A stretch of 56,984 nucleotides of DNA, taken from contig JAGAKG010000029.1 of the NCBI GenBank assembly GCA_017625755.1, positions 1-56,984 on the forward strand, in the 5' to 3' direction. Both the position numbers and the translations under genes were made by a program. How positions within the stretch are numbered: position 1 is the stretch's first letter; the number at the start of each line of letters is the position of its first letter. Source of the DNA: Clostridia bacterium (lineage in GTDB: Bacteria > Bacillota > Clostridia > Oscillospirales > CAG-272). Of the stretch, positions 50,319-56,984 are shown piece after piece. The notes under the pieces were generated by a model, which did no database searches, was not told where the DNA came from, and saw only the letters and a program-made list of their open reading frames with translations.

Positions 50319-51617
50319 TTATTTGCTCCTTAAATCCTTTACTCTTTTTGCTTTTCCTTCAAATCTCTGCAGGGTGTTGGGGGATTCCAGCATTACCTTT
50401 GCGTCAAGACCGAGGATCAATTTCAGTTTGTCCTTAACCTCTTTGGTTATTCTTTCAAGGGTGGGGAAGGAGTCTGTGCTATGCGCCAGCTCTACCTTGA
50501 CCGTAAGCTTATCGAGATATCCCTCTCTCTCGAGAATTATTTCGTAGTGAGGGCCAAGCTCCTCAACGCTGAGTATAACTTCCTCTATCTGACTCGGGAA
50601 CACATTGACTCCGCGTATCTTAAGCATATCGTCGCTTCTTCCCGAAAGATTTTCCATTCTGCAGAAGGTTCTTCCGCATTTGCACTTTTCGTAGAAAAGA
50701 CGCGTGATGTCCTTAGTTCTGTATCTTATAAGGGGAAGTCCTTCCTTTTTGATGCAGGTTATAACAAGCTCACCCTTCTCGCCTGCGGGAAGTACCTCTC
50801 CGCTTACGGGATCAATTATCTCGGGGATAAAGTAGTCCTCATTGATGTGCATTCCGCAATGTTCAAGGCATTCACCCGAGACACCGGGACCCATCAGCTC
50901 GCTCATTCCATAATTGGATGTGATAAGGATATCCTTTCCCCAATATTTGTGCATTTCATCGCGCATCGCGTCTGTAAGAAGCTCACTTCCCACAAGAGCT
51001 ATCTTCACCTTCAGGTCTTTCTGCGGCTCGAGACCCATCTCACGAGCTACTTCGGCAAGGCGAAGTGCGTAGGAGGGAGTTGCGACCAAAAGCGAAGTCT
51101 CAAAATCCTGCATATACATTATCTGCTTCTGCGAGTTGCCCGTTGACGAGGGAACGATAGCCGCTCCTATGTTTTCAAGTCCGTAGTGGAGTCCGAGCGC
51201 TCCCGTGAACATTCCGTATCCGAAGCATATCTGAGCTACATCGTGAGAGCTTGCTCCGCCCATACAAGCGATTCGGGAAACACATTCTGTCCAGGTTTCC
51301 ATATCCTGCTTTGTATATCCTACGACCGTAGGCTTTCCCGTAGTTCCGCTGGAGGCGTGTATTCTTACCAGACTGTCCTTGTCAACGGCAAAGAGACCGA
51401 AGGGGTAGTTGTCGCGCATATCCTGCTTTGTAACGAATGGGAGCTTTGAGAGGTCAGCCAGAGTTTTGATATCCTCAGGCTTTATCCCCGCCTCGTCCAT
51501 CTTTTTACGGTATGCGGGAACCTTATCGTAAACGCGGTTGACAGTTTCCTGCAGTCGTTCAAGCTGAAGCGCTTCAAGCTCCTCGCGTGGCATTGTTTCT
51601 TCTTTTGACCAAATCAT
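50319..51617 (-). CDS. paaK: Phenylacetate-CoA ligase (AMP-forming), copy 2
   Basis: A 432-residue ANL-superfamily ligase of the same length as copy 1 but clearly diverged. Motifs: [69 protein letters not shown], and a terminal RFEGKAKRVKDL containing the catalytic Lys candidate. It ends 1 nt before iorA begins. Two ligases may serve different aryl acids (phenyl, hydroxyphenyl, indole); this is inference. It follows the symporter gene by 40 nt. Confidence 0.94.
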   Translation of the reverse strand: MIWSKEETMPREELEALQLERLQETVNRVYDKVPAYRKKMDEAGIKPEDIKTLADLSKLPFVTKQDMRDNYPFGLFAVDKDSLVRIHASSGTTGKPTVVGYTKQDMETWTECVSRIACMGGASSHDVAQICFGYGMFTGALGLHYGLENIGAAIVPSSTGNSQKQIMYMQDFETSLLVATPSYALRLAEVAREMGLEPQKDLKVKIALVGSELLTDAMRDEMHKYWGKDILITSNYGMSELMGPGVSGECLEHCGMHINEDYFIPEIIDPVSGEVLPAGEKGELVITCIKKEGLPLIRYRTKDITRLFYEKCKCGRTFCRMENLSGRSDDMLKIRGVNVFPSQIEEVILSVEELGPHYEIILEREGYLDKLTVKVELAHSTDSFPTLERITKEVKDKLKLILGLDAKVMLESPNTLQRFEGKAKRVKDLRSK

Positions 51618-51657
51618 TTTTCGTACCTTCTGTGTTTATTTATTGTCTTTATTTTGC

Positions 51658-53217
51658 TTATATTATCTCACCCTCAAAATGCTTGTCGAAAGCCTCGCTT
51701 ATTATCGCCTCATCGGGCTTTTTTGTGAGAAGGCTGACCACAAATGTTATAATGAGAGAGAATACCATACAAATAACTCCTATGAGAGGAGAGGTTGCAA
51801 CGCCGTCCTTGAGGGCTGTTGCAAAGGTGCAGCTCCAACCGTTCTTATCGTATCCGAATATTACTATAAGTGTAACGGTAAGCACGAGAGAGCTTATTAT
51901 AGATGACCATACGGCGGGCTTTGTAACCTTTCTCCAGATAACTCCGAGGACATAGGGCCCCATAAAGCAACCCGCCAGAGTACCCCAGCTTATACCCATC
52001 ATATAAGCTATTGCGGCGATGCCGAATTTTTCGTTAAGTATTGCGAGTACGACAGATATGATTACGAAAATCAAGCAGAGAATTCTCATAACGGTATTTA
52101 CTTTCTTGTCGCTCGCCTCTTTCTTGACACCTCCCTTGTAGATGTCAACGGCTATGACCGACGCGCTCGCAAGAGATACAGAGGAAAGCGTTGACATACT
52201 CGCCGAGAGAATAAGAACTGCGATAACACCCGTAAGACCTGCGGGGATAACTACCTTGAGCATCGTTGGAATGACAAACGCGTCCTTGACGGGGCCTGCA
52301 TCTGTCATAAGAATGTCGGGGAAATAGTAGCTGAGAGCGCCTGAGAAATATGCAACAAATCCGATTATTAAAGCGAACACTGTGCTGACGACAACGCCTT
52401 GAGTGATTGCTTTCTTGTCGCGGATAGCGTAATACTTATGTATCGTCTGAGGAAGAGCCCATACACCGAGAGAGGTGAGGAGTATCAGCGCGATGAGCGA
52501 AACTGTTGTTCCGTAAAGTCCGCCGCTGTTTTCCGCGCCAAAGGTGAACCAGGTGAGATTCGGGTTGCTTGCAAGCTCCGAGATATTCCAAGAAACATTT
52601 TCGTGATTCATATAGCAGAATATCATGCAGACAACACCGATTATCATAATAATACCCTGAATGAAATCCGAAAGCGCGGTCGCAAAGTAACCGCCGAAGA
52701 AAAGGTAGAGGGCGGTGAGAGCGGCAAGCGCTATCATAACTATCCAACCGTCGATACCGAACACTATCTCAAACAAACTGCTTATTCCGTTATAGACAGA
52801 GGCAGAGTATGGGATAAGGAAGATGAAAATGATAACTGCCGAAACCATCTTCAAGGTCTTGCTTCCGTAACGCTTTTCAAAAAACTCGGGCATAGTCTTC
52901 GCGCCGAGACGCTGAGTCATATTCTTTGTTCTCTTTGCAAGAACGAGCCAGGCTATAAGCGTACCGATAATGGCGTTTCCAATGCCTATCCATACCGACG
53001 CAAGTCCGAAAGAGCGACCGAACTGACCTGCGTATCCTATAAATATAACGGCGGAAAAATATGTTGTTCCGTAAGCGAACGCAGTCATCCAACCGTTAAG
53101 ACCTTTCTTGCCTGCGAGCAAAAAGTCGTTGACCGAGCCCGAACGGTTTTTTGTGTAGAATGCTACGGCTACCATAGCCAGGGCGTAAATCACAAGAATA
53201 GTGTAATCCAAAAACAT
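51658..53217 (-). CDS. Sodium:solute symporter (SSS family)
   Basis: A 519-residue membrane transporter with about 13 hydrophobic helices in the LeuT fold. Visible: NRSGSVNDFLLAGKKGLNG at the first loop, AYGTTYFSAVIFIGYAGQFG, and the sodium-site SSS signature region VIAVLILSASMSTLSSVSLA. Start at 53217 has TTTGGAGCTTATT upstream; the longer frame crosses the promoter. It is the first gene of the unit with paaK, iorAB and an aminotransferase. SSS members include acetate and phenylacetate permeases, so uptake of an arylacetate is a plausible but untested assignment; PutP-like amino-acid uptake is the alternative. Confidence 0.9.
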   Translation of the reverse strand: MFLDYTILVIYALAMVAVAFYTKNRSGSVNDFLLAGKKGLNGWMTAFAYGTTYFSAVIFIGYAGQFGRSFGLASVWIGIGNAIIGTLIAWLVLAKRTKNMTQRLGAKTMPEFFEKRYGSKTLKMVSAVIIFIFLIPYSASVYNGISSLFEIVFGIDGWIVMIALAALTALYLFFGGYFATALSDFIQGIIMIIGVVCMIFCYMNHENVSWNISELASNPNLTWFTFGAENSGGLYGTTVSLIALILLTSLGVWALPQTIHKYYAIRDKKAITQGVVVSTVFALIIGFVAYFSGALSYYFPDILMTDAGPVKDAFVIPTMLKVVIPAGLTGVIAVLILSASMSTLSSVSLASASVIAVDIYKGGVKKEASDKKVNTVMRILCLIFVIISVVLAILNEKFGIAAIAYMMGISWGTLAGCFMGPYVLGVIWRKVTKPAVWSSIISSLVLTVTLIVIFGYDKNGWSCTFATALKDGVATSPLIGVICMVFSLIITFVVSLLTKKPDEAIISEAFDKHFEGEII

Positions 53218-53266
53218 AATAAGCTCCAAACTGTGACGAATATAAGATATAATAAAAACATAGAAA

Positions 53267-53295
53267 ATTATATCACAACTTGTCTTTGTTGTCAA
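53267..53295 (-). promoter_or_regulatory. Promoter of the symporter-paaK-ior operon
   Basis: Minus-strand TTGACA (53295-53290), 17-nt spacer, TATAAT (53272-53267): perfect consensus, about 45 nt before the symporter start. No comparable promoter was seen inside the following genes. Confidence 0.85.
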
Positions 53296-53377
53296 TATTT
53301 TGAGGTCATTTTTATCCTTGTTTTCATATTAATAGTAATATATTTACAGCTTTCCGGGATATGGATATAAAATACTG

Positions 53378-53406
53378 TTGAATTTTAATCAAAAGTATGG
53401 TATAAT
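53378..53406 (+). promoter_or_regulatory. Promoter of the UPF0316 gene
   Basis: TTGAAT at 53378-53383, 17-nt spacer, TATAAT at 53401-53406; AAAGGAGA follows before the start. Confidence 0.75.
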
Positions 53407-53445
53407 TCAATGGAATTTGATTTTGATACATAAAGGAGAAATAAA

Positions 53446-53988
53446 ATGTCGGAATTTTTGGCAAATCTGCATCCCGCTGTGGTATGCTTTATCGTATGCG
53501 CCGCAAAAATAGTGGAGATAACTATTCAGTCACTTAAAACCTGTATGATGGTAAAAGGACAGAGACTAAAAGCGGCAGGACTCGGACTTCTGGAGTGTAC
53601 TATTTGGGGACTCGTTATATCTACTATTATTGGAACACTCGGAGATAACCTCTTTCTGCTCGCCTTTTATTGCATAGGCTACGCCACAGGACTTTTCCTC
53701 GGCTCGACCATAGAGAATAAAATAGCGCTCGGAACATCGAACTTAGAGCTTATTGCAAATGATGACAGTACTGAAAAGATTATAGCGTACTTGAAAGAGA
53801 ATAACAGAGGATATACTGTTTTTGACGGATACGGCTCCACCGATAAAATGAATATGATATTCATTGTCATCCCTCGAAAGGAAACACCGAAGATGCTAAA
53901 GGAAATACGCCGCGTCTGCGATAATAAGGTTTTTGTGGTTGCTTCCGAGGTCAGCAAGTACGCGGGCGGATACGGAATGTTGAAGTGA
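53446..53988 (+). CDS. UPF0316 membrane protein (DUF5698/DUF2179)
   Basis: A 180-residue protein with three N-terminal membrane segments (VVCFIVCAAKIVEITIQSLK, GLLECTIWGLVISTII, LFLLAFYCIGYATGLFLG) and a cytoplasmic DUF2179 domain (GYTVFDGYGSTDKMNMIFIV, then PKMLKEIRRVCDNKVFVVAS). DUF2179 domains are ACT/PII-like and may bind small ligands; the family function is unknown. Own promoter, full length. Confidence 0.92.
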   Translation: MSEFLANLHPAVVCFIVCAAKIVEITIQSLKTCMMVKGQRLKAAGLGLLECTIWGLVISTIIGTLGDNLFLLAFYCIGYATGLFLGSTIENKIALGTSNLELIANDDSTEKIIAYLKENNRGYTVFDGYGSTDKMNMIFIVIPRKETPKMLKEIRRVCDNKVFVVASEVSKYAGGYGMLK

Positions 53989-54096
53989 TTTGCTAAAGTA
54001 TAGAGAGCAAGTTGACCATATTTTTGGCGTTTTATCCGACTTTTTTATACATTTGAGATACATTTCAAAAATGTCAAAAAATTTTCAAAAAAGGTA

Positions 54097-54124
54097 TTGA
54101 CAATTTCTAAAAAAAGTGTATAAT
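54097..54124 (+). promoter_or_regulatory. Promoter of tRNA-Leu
   Basis: TTGACA at 54097-54102 and TATAAT at 54119-54124, with a 16-nt spacer. Confidence 0.85.
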
Positions 54125-54155
54125 ATTATCTGTTGCCGATAACGGCGACCGATAT

Positions 54156-54240
54156 GCGAGAGTGGCGGAACTGGCAGACGCGCACGTTTGAGGGGCGTGT
54201 GGTTCACACCGTACGGGTTCAAGTCCCGTTTCTCGCACCA
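54156..54240 (+). tRNA. tRNA-Leu (GAG)
   Basis: An 85-nt class II tRNA: acceptor GCGAGAG/TTCTCGC, D-arm typical of Leu (GGCGGAACTGGCAGACGCG), anticodon stem CACGT/GCGTG with loop TTGAGGG giving anticodon GAG, variable arm around GGTTCACACC, T-arm ACGGG/CCCGT, and encoded CCA. Confidence 0.96.
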
Positions 54241-54241
54241 G

Positions 54242-54273
54242 AAAAAAGCACTTGCTCACGCAAGTGCTTTTTT
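54242..54273 (+). terminator. Terminator after tRNA-Leu
   Basis: A 13-bp stem AAAAAAGCACTTG/CAAGTGCTTTTTT (54242-54254 with 54261-54273) with a 6-nt loop. Confidence 0.92.
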
Positions 54274-54278
54274 CAACG

Positions 54279-54453
54279 AAATTCGCCTTCGGCGAGTGAA
54301 ATATGGCTTCGCCATGTGAAATAGCGACGCTGTGAAATATTTGCTGCGCAAATGTGAAGAGGCGAATTTCATTTCACATTGCGCCCAAAGGGAGCAATAT
54401 TTCACAATTCACGAAGTGAATTATTTCACATTCGGCAACGCCGAATATTTCAC
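54279..54453. repeat. Array of short palindromes joined by GTGAAAT/ATTTCAC linkers
   Basis: Small hairpins of different sequence are spaced by a constant 7-bp linker. Left half: GTGAAAT at 54296, 54316 and 54332, and a truncated copy at 54354, each preceded by a palindrome (for example ATGGC-TTC-GCCAT at 54303-54315, ATTTGC-TGC-GCAAAT at 54339-54353). Right half: ATTTCAC at 54371, 54399, 54423 and 54447, with palindromes between (AATTCAC-GAA-GTGAATT at 54406-54422, ATTCGGC-AAC-GCCGAAT at 54430-54446). GAAATTCGCC (54279-54288) also pairs with GGCGAATTTC (54361-54370). No coding frame fits. I know no named family for it; a MITE-like element or structured RNA is possible. Confidence 0.8.
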
Positions 54454-54462
54454 TAAAATATG

Positions 54463-54490
54463 AAGTTGCAATTTTATCCTATGAGCACAA
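54463..54490 (+). repeat. 28-bp direct repeat, left copy
   Basis: Identical over 28 bp to 56788-56815, starting AAGTTGCAATTTTATCC and ending TATGAGCACAA. It lies 9 bp after the hairpin array and directly before the promoter of the glycosidase gene, so the two copies bracket promoter plus gene. Confidence 0.95.
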
Positions 54491-54511
54491 CAAAAAAGGG
54501 TACGCGATGGC

Positions 54512-54540
54512 TTGACATCCCGTGGTGGCTATGCTATAAT
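54512..54540 (+). promoter_or_regulatory. Promoter of the glycosidase gene
   Basis: TTGACA at 54512-54517, 17-nt spacer, TATAAT at 54535-54540: perfect consensus. The leader of about 90 nt ends in CAAGGAGGTC. No catabolite-responsive element was recognised. Confidence 0.85.
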
Positions 54541-54636
54541 TTATGATAGTTTAAAAGAACAGGTCTTGACTTTATTTGTCATGTCGGTTATAAGGTTGTT
54601 TCTGCTTTTAATAACGTAGTTCAAGGAGGTCTTTTT

Positions 54637-56769
54637 ATGGTTGCTGACCGTATAAAAAATTACTCATTTAAATATTTTGGAGTAATGGACGATGCTATGA
54701 AATCCTTACCATTGGGAAACGGAGATATTGGTGCAAATGTATGGCTGACACCCGATGGACTCATCCATATTCTTATTTCAAAAACCGATTCATGGAGTGA
54801 ATTGTACCGTCTTTTGAAGGTCGCGCACATTGTGCTGTCGATCGATCCGTGTCCTTTCACGGAAGGTGCAAATTTTGATTTGAATATTGCAGATGGAGTT
54901 CTTGACATTGTTAGCGGAAATAACAAATTGAGAATATATGCGGATGCGCTCGCACCGTGCTTGCGTCTTGTATTGAACACCGAGAAGTCTGTGGATGCGA
55001 AGGTAAGCTTTGTCAATTATCGTGATATGCCTATTGATCCGAAAAATGATTTTTCCAATTACTTTGTGCGCGGAGGACAGTGCAATATTGTAGAAAGCGC
55101 GGATATCATCACAACTACCCCAAACGGCGGTGTCGCTCAGATCCATCGTAACTCTCAAAGCTGTTATGATTTTTCATTGAAAAATCAGCATATGGAGGAA
55201 TATATTGGCAGAGAAAAGGATCCCTTGCTGGGTCATACGTTTGGAGCAGGTATGTATTCGCCGGATATGTCTCCCAATCAGGATTGCTTGATCGGAACGA
55301 CCAAAAAGCAAATCAATGCGTCGATTTTCGTTGAAACAAGATTTACCGATTATGCCGAAGAACTGGCAGATTCTTTGGATTCGCTTTATGAGCATTACGG
55401 AAACGAGAGCTTAGGAAGCTACGCTGCTCACGAGGAAAGTTGGAGAAGCTTTTGGGAGCAATCATACGTTGTCGTCACAGGAGATGAACAGGCAGAAAAG
55501 ATAACAAAGGCTTTTTTGTATCAACGCTATATGACGCACTGTTCGGACAGAGGAAATGCGCCGATGAAGTTTAACGGTCTGCTTTTTACCGCCGATCAGA
55601 TGGACGGATATCCGGGAAATTATGATGCCCGAAGATGGGGAGCACCATATTGGTTCCAAAACACGCGCATTATGTACTGGTATCTTCTGTACATGGGCGA
55701 CTATGGCTCCATGATCCCATTTTTTGATATGTATCTTAATATGATCCCGATTGCAAGGGCGAGGTGTGAGATCTACTTTGGACATTCGGGAATTTTGATC
55801 CCCGAAACTGTATCGCACTTTGGACTGTATGCCAACAGCAACTACGGCTTCGAGGACGAAAACGGTGTTCGCCGTGGAGAAGGTGGTAAGGCACTGCGCC
55901 GCGGAGAGCCTTGTAACGGATATATCAGGTATCATTATAACGGCATGTTGGAGTTGTCATATATGATGCTGAAATATATGGATCTTTCGGGGGATATGTC
56001 TCGAAAAGAGCTTATGCTTGAATTTATAGAGCAAGTGCTTCTGTTTTTTGACCGTCATTTTGAACGGTTTAACGGAAAAATGGTAATGACTCCGGTTTCT
56101 TCTTTGGAAACGTGGCAGATGTGTGTGAATGATGCGCCGGATGTTGCGGGCTTGCGAGCGGTGTGCGAGAAGCTGAATACGATGTCAGATATTCCACCGA
56201 CTTTAATGAGTCTGGTTGACAGTGTTCTTCCTGCAATTCCGGAGTTGCCTGTTGAAAATACAGATGACGGAATTATTTTGGCGCCGTGTGAGATCAAGAT
56301 CTTTCCGAGAGCCCAAAACGTGGAAAATTGTGCTCTGTACGCCGTGTTTCCTTATGAGCTGTACGGACTTGGAAAAGATGGATTGGATATTGCCCGCCGT
56401 ACCTATGATAAGCGCCCCTACCGCCATAACGGTGGCTGGAGTCAGGATCCCGTCGATGCCGCTCTGCTTGGCTTGGAATCGGAAACGGTAGAGCATTTGA
56501 TCCGTCAAAGCGGAATGACCGATAAACGCGCGCTGTTTCCTGCATTTTGGGGACCTAACTTTGACGAAACTCCCGATCAGGATCATGGAGGAATGACTTC
56601 GCTTTGTTTAAGGCTGGCATTGTTGCAAACCGATGGAGATAAATATGAGCCCTTTCCCGTATGGCCTGAAAAGTGGGACGCGGAATTTCGCCTGCCATTG
56701 AAGCATGGCGTTTGTGTTTGCGGCAAACAAGTGGGCGGTCAACGCACGGTTTGGGAAGAGTGTACTTAA
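54637..56769 (+). CDS. Putative glycoside hydrolase with DUF5703-type N-terminal domain (GH95-like)
   Basis: A 710-residue cytoplasmic protein (no signal peptide). N-terminus MKSLPLGNGDIGANVWLTPD and ISKTDSWSELY is the DUF5703/GH95-like beta-sandwich pattern. The centre shows the (alpha/alpha)6-barrel text GNAPMKFNGLLFTADQ, RRWGAPYWFQNTRIMYW and GILIPETVSHFGLYANSNYG, near where such enzymes hold acidic residues. C-terminal RPYRHNGGWSQDPVDAALLG resembles the closing barrel helices. Likely acts on an imported oligosaccharide; linkage is unknown. Codon choice (more TTG/CTG, fewer CTT and GGA) looks unlike neighbouring genes. It lies between two 28-bp direct repeats, suggesting acquisition as a cassette. 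Confidence 0.72.
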   Translation: MVADRIKNYSFKYFGVMDDAMKSLPLGNGDIGANVWLTPDGLIHILISKTDSWSELYRLLKVAHIVLSIDPCPFTEGANFDLNIADGVLDIVSGNNKLRIYADALAPCLRLVLNTEKSVDAKVSFVNYRDMPIDPKNDFSNYFVRGGQCNIVESADIITTTPNGGVAQIHRNSQSCYDFSLKNQHMEEYIGREKDPLLGHTFGAGMYSPDMSPNQDCLIGTTKKQINASIFVETRFTDYAEELADSLDSLYEHYGNESLGSYAAHEESWRSFWEQSYVVVTGDEQAEKITKAFLYQRYMTHCSDRGNAPMKFNGLLFTADQMDGYPGNYDARRWGAPYWFQNTRIMYWYLLYMGDYGSMIPFFDMYLNMIPIARARCEIYFGHSGILIPETVSHFGLYANSNYGFEDENGVRRGEGGKALRRGEPCNGYIRYHYNGMLELSYMMLKYMDLSGDMSRKELMLEFIEQVLLFFDRHFERFNGKMVMTPVSSLETWQMCVNDAPDVAGLRAVCEKLNTMSDIPPTLMSLVDSVLPAIPELPVENTDDGIILAPCEIKIFPRAQNVENCALYAVFPYELYGLGKDGLDIARRTYDKRPYRHNGGWSQDPVDAALLGLESETVEHLIRQSGMTDKRALFPAFWGPNFDETPDQDHGGMTSLCLRLALLQTDGDKYEPFPVWPEKWDAEFRLPLKHGVCVCGKQVGGQRTVWEECT

Positions 56770-56787
56770 CTTCATATTGAAGGAAAT

Positions 56788-56815
56788 AAGTTGCAATTTT
56801 ATCCTATGAGCACAA
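56788..56815 (+). repeat. 28-bp direct repeat, right copy
   Basis: Exact second copy of 54463-54490, 18 bp after the glycosidase stop codon and immediately before its terminator hairpin. Confidence 0.95.
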
Positions 56816-56816
56816 G

Positions 56817-56850
56817 AAGAAACCGAGCCTATGGCTCGGTTTCTTTGATT
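56817..56850 (+). terminator. Terminator after the glycosidase gene
   Basis: A perfect 13-bp stem (56817-56829 with 56833-56845), TAT loop and T-rich tail TGATTTTTG. Confidence 0.9.
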
Positions 56851-56860
56851 TTTGTCCCAT

Positions 56861-56984
56861 CAACCACCAGCAGTGCTGGTGGCGCCAAAAAGCTTTAGCT
56901 ATGCGTAGAAAAAATACCTCCTTTGATGTATAATAAAGTTGGTCTGCCAACCAAACAATAAAAACATCAAAGGAGGATCAAGTA
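56861..56984 (+). mobile_element. Probable left end of an IS200/IS605-type element (cut by window end)
   Basis: A subterminal 9-bp hairpin CCACCAGCA/TGCTGGTGG (56864-56872 with 56874-56882) is followed by GCTTTAGCTATGCGTAG and an AT-rich leader ending in AAAGGAGGATCAAGTA, where a start codon would come next. Small hairpins near the ends and no terminal inverted repeats typify IS200/IS605. The transposase gene itself is outside the window, so the assignment rests on layout only. Confidence 0.45.
56917..56976 (+). promoter_or_regulatory. Long-range stem sequestering a ribosome-binding site
   Basis: CCTCCTTTGATGT (56917-56929) is the exact complement of ACATCAAAGGAGG (56964-56976), which contains the AGGAGG site of the gene starting at the window end. 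A nested hairpin GTTGG-TCTG-CCAAC lies at 56938-56951. A TATAAT at 56929-56934 could start transcripts lacking the 5' arm. RNA entering from outside would hide the site. Confidence 0.65.

Noticed and set aside
54133..54324. 63-codon plus-strand frame over tRNA-Leu (text REWRNWQTRTFEGRV)
   Set aside because: Translation of the tRNA and the following repeat; a recurrent false protein.
54279..54453. CRISPR array
   Set aside because: The constant element is only 7 bp, it inverts halfway, and the intervening pieces are palindromes rather than unique spacers; no cas genes are present.

Overview
The window reads as a chromosomal segment of a strictly anaerobic, moderate-GC member of the Clostridia, most likely a gut or rumen Oscillospirales/Ruminococcaceae-type bacterium. 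Evidence: an oxygen-sensitive class III ribonucleotide reductase, a multimeric [FeFe]-hydrogenase, a ferredoxin-dependent indolepyruvate/arylpyruvate oxidoreductase, the Firmicute gene order large SRP RNA-dnaX-ybaB-recR, and promoters close to TTGACA-N17-TATAAT throughout. The exact taxon cannot be read from the sequence.

Layout. 0.1-4.4 kb (minus): nrdG, nrdD and trxB, an anaerobic dNTP-synthesis unit with two NrdR boxes in front of nrdD; the NrdD carries a fused C-terminal glutaredoxin-like domain. 4.6-7.1 kb: a Na/phosphate symporter with PhoU domain, and a leucine-rich-repeat lipoprotein. 7.2-14.5 kb (plus): a CAU tRNA, a large fused ABC ATPase-permease, the SRP RNA, dnaX, ybaB, recR. 14.6-23.1 kb (plus): a ten-gene hydrogenase cluster. 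Its second half encodes the NuoE-, ferredoxin-, NuoF- and HydA-like parts of an NAD-linked, probably bifurcating hydrogenase. Its first half encodes two DRTGG-domain proteins, an RsbT-like kinase, a sensory-type [FeFe]-hydrogenase and a PHP phosphoesterase, which look like a redox/H2-sensing module; a second small ATPase lies inside the second half. 23.2-30.9 kb (minus): a probable operon MBL hydrolase-gltX-glnS-DUF1294-mutS-like-lrp-aminotransferase. 31-41 kb: housekeeping and unknown genes (rpmB, mtaB coupled to a degenerate PurL-like protein, a second MBL hydrolase, upp, an RluA-type pseudouridine synthase, lnt, a small lipoprotein). 41.1-43.3 kb (minus): tyrS and rsmA. 43.4-53.2 kb (minus): a nine-gene unit starting with a sodium:solute symporter and containing two phenylacetate-CoA ligases, iorAB, an ACT-domain protein, an amidohydrolase and an aminotransferase. 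This suggests interconversion of arylacetates and aromatic amino acids. 53.4-57 kb (plus): UPF0316 protein, tRNA-Leu(GAG), an array of short hairpins joined by GTGAAAT/ATTTCAC linkers, a glycosidase cassette between two exact 28-bp direct repeats, and what looks like the left end of an IS200/IS605-type element cut off by the window.

The genes fit together around low-potential electron flow: NADH and reduced ferredoxin can be drained to H2 by the hydrogenase, while the arylpyruvate oxidoreductase either produces or consumes reduced ferredoxin. The least explained items are the putative H2-sensing module, the PurL-like pseudoenzyme overlapping mtaB, and the repeat-rich right end downstream of tRNA-Leu.
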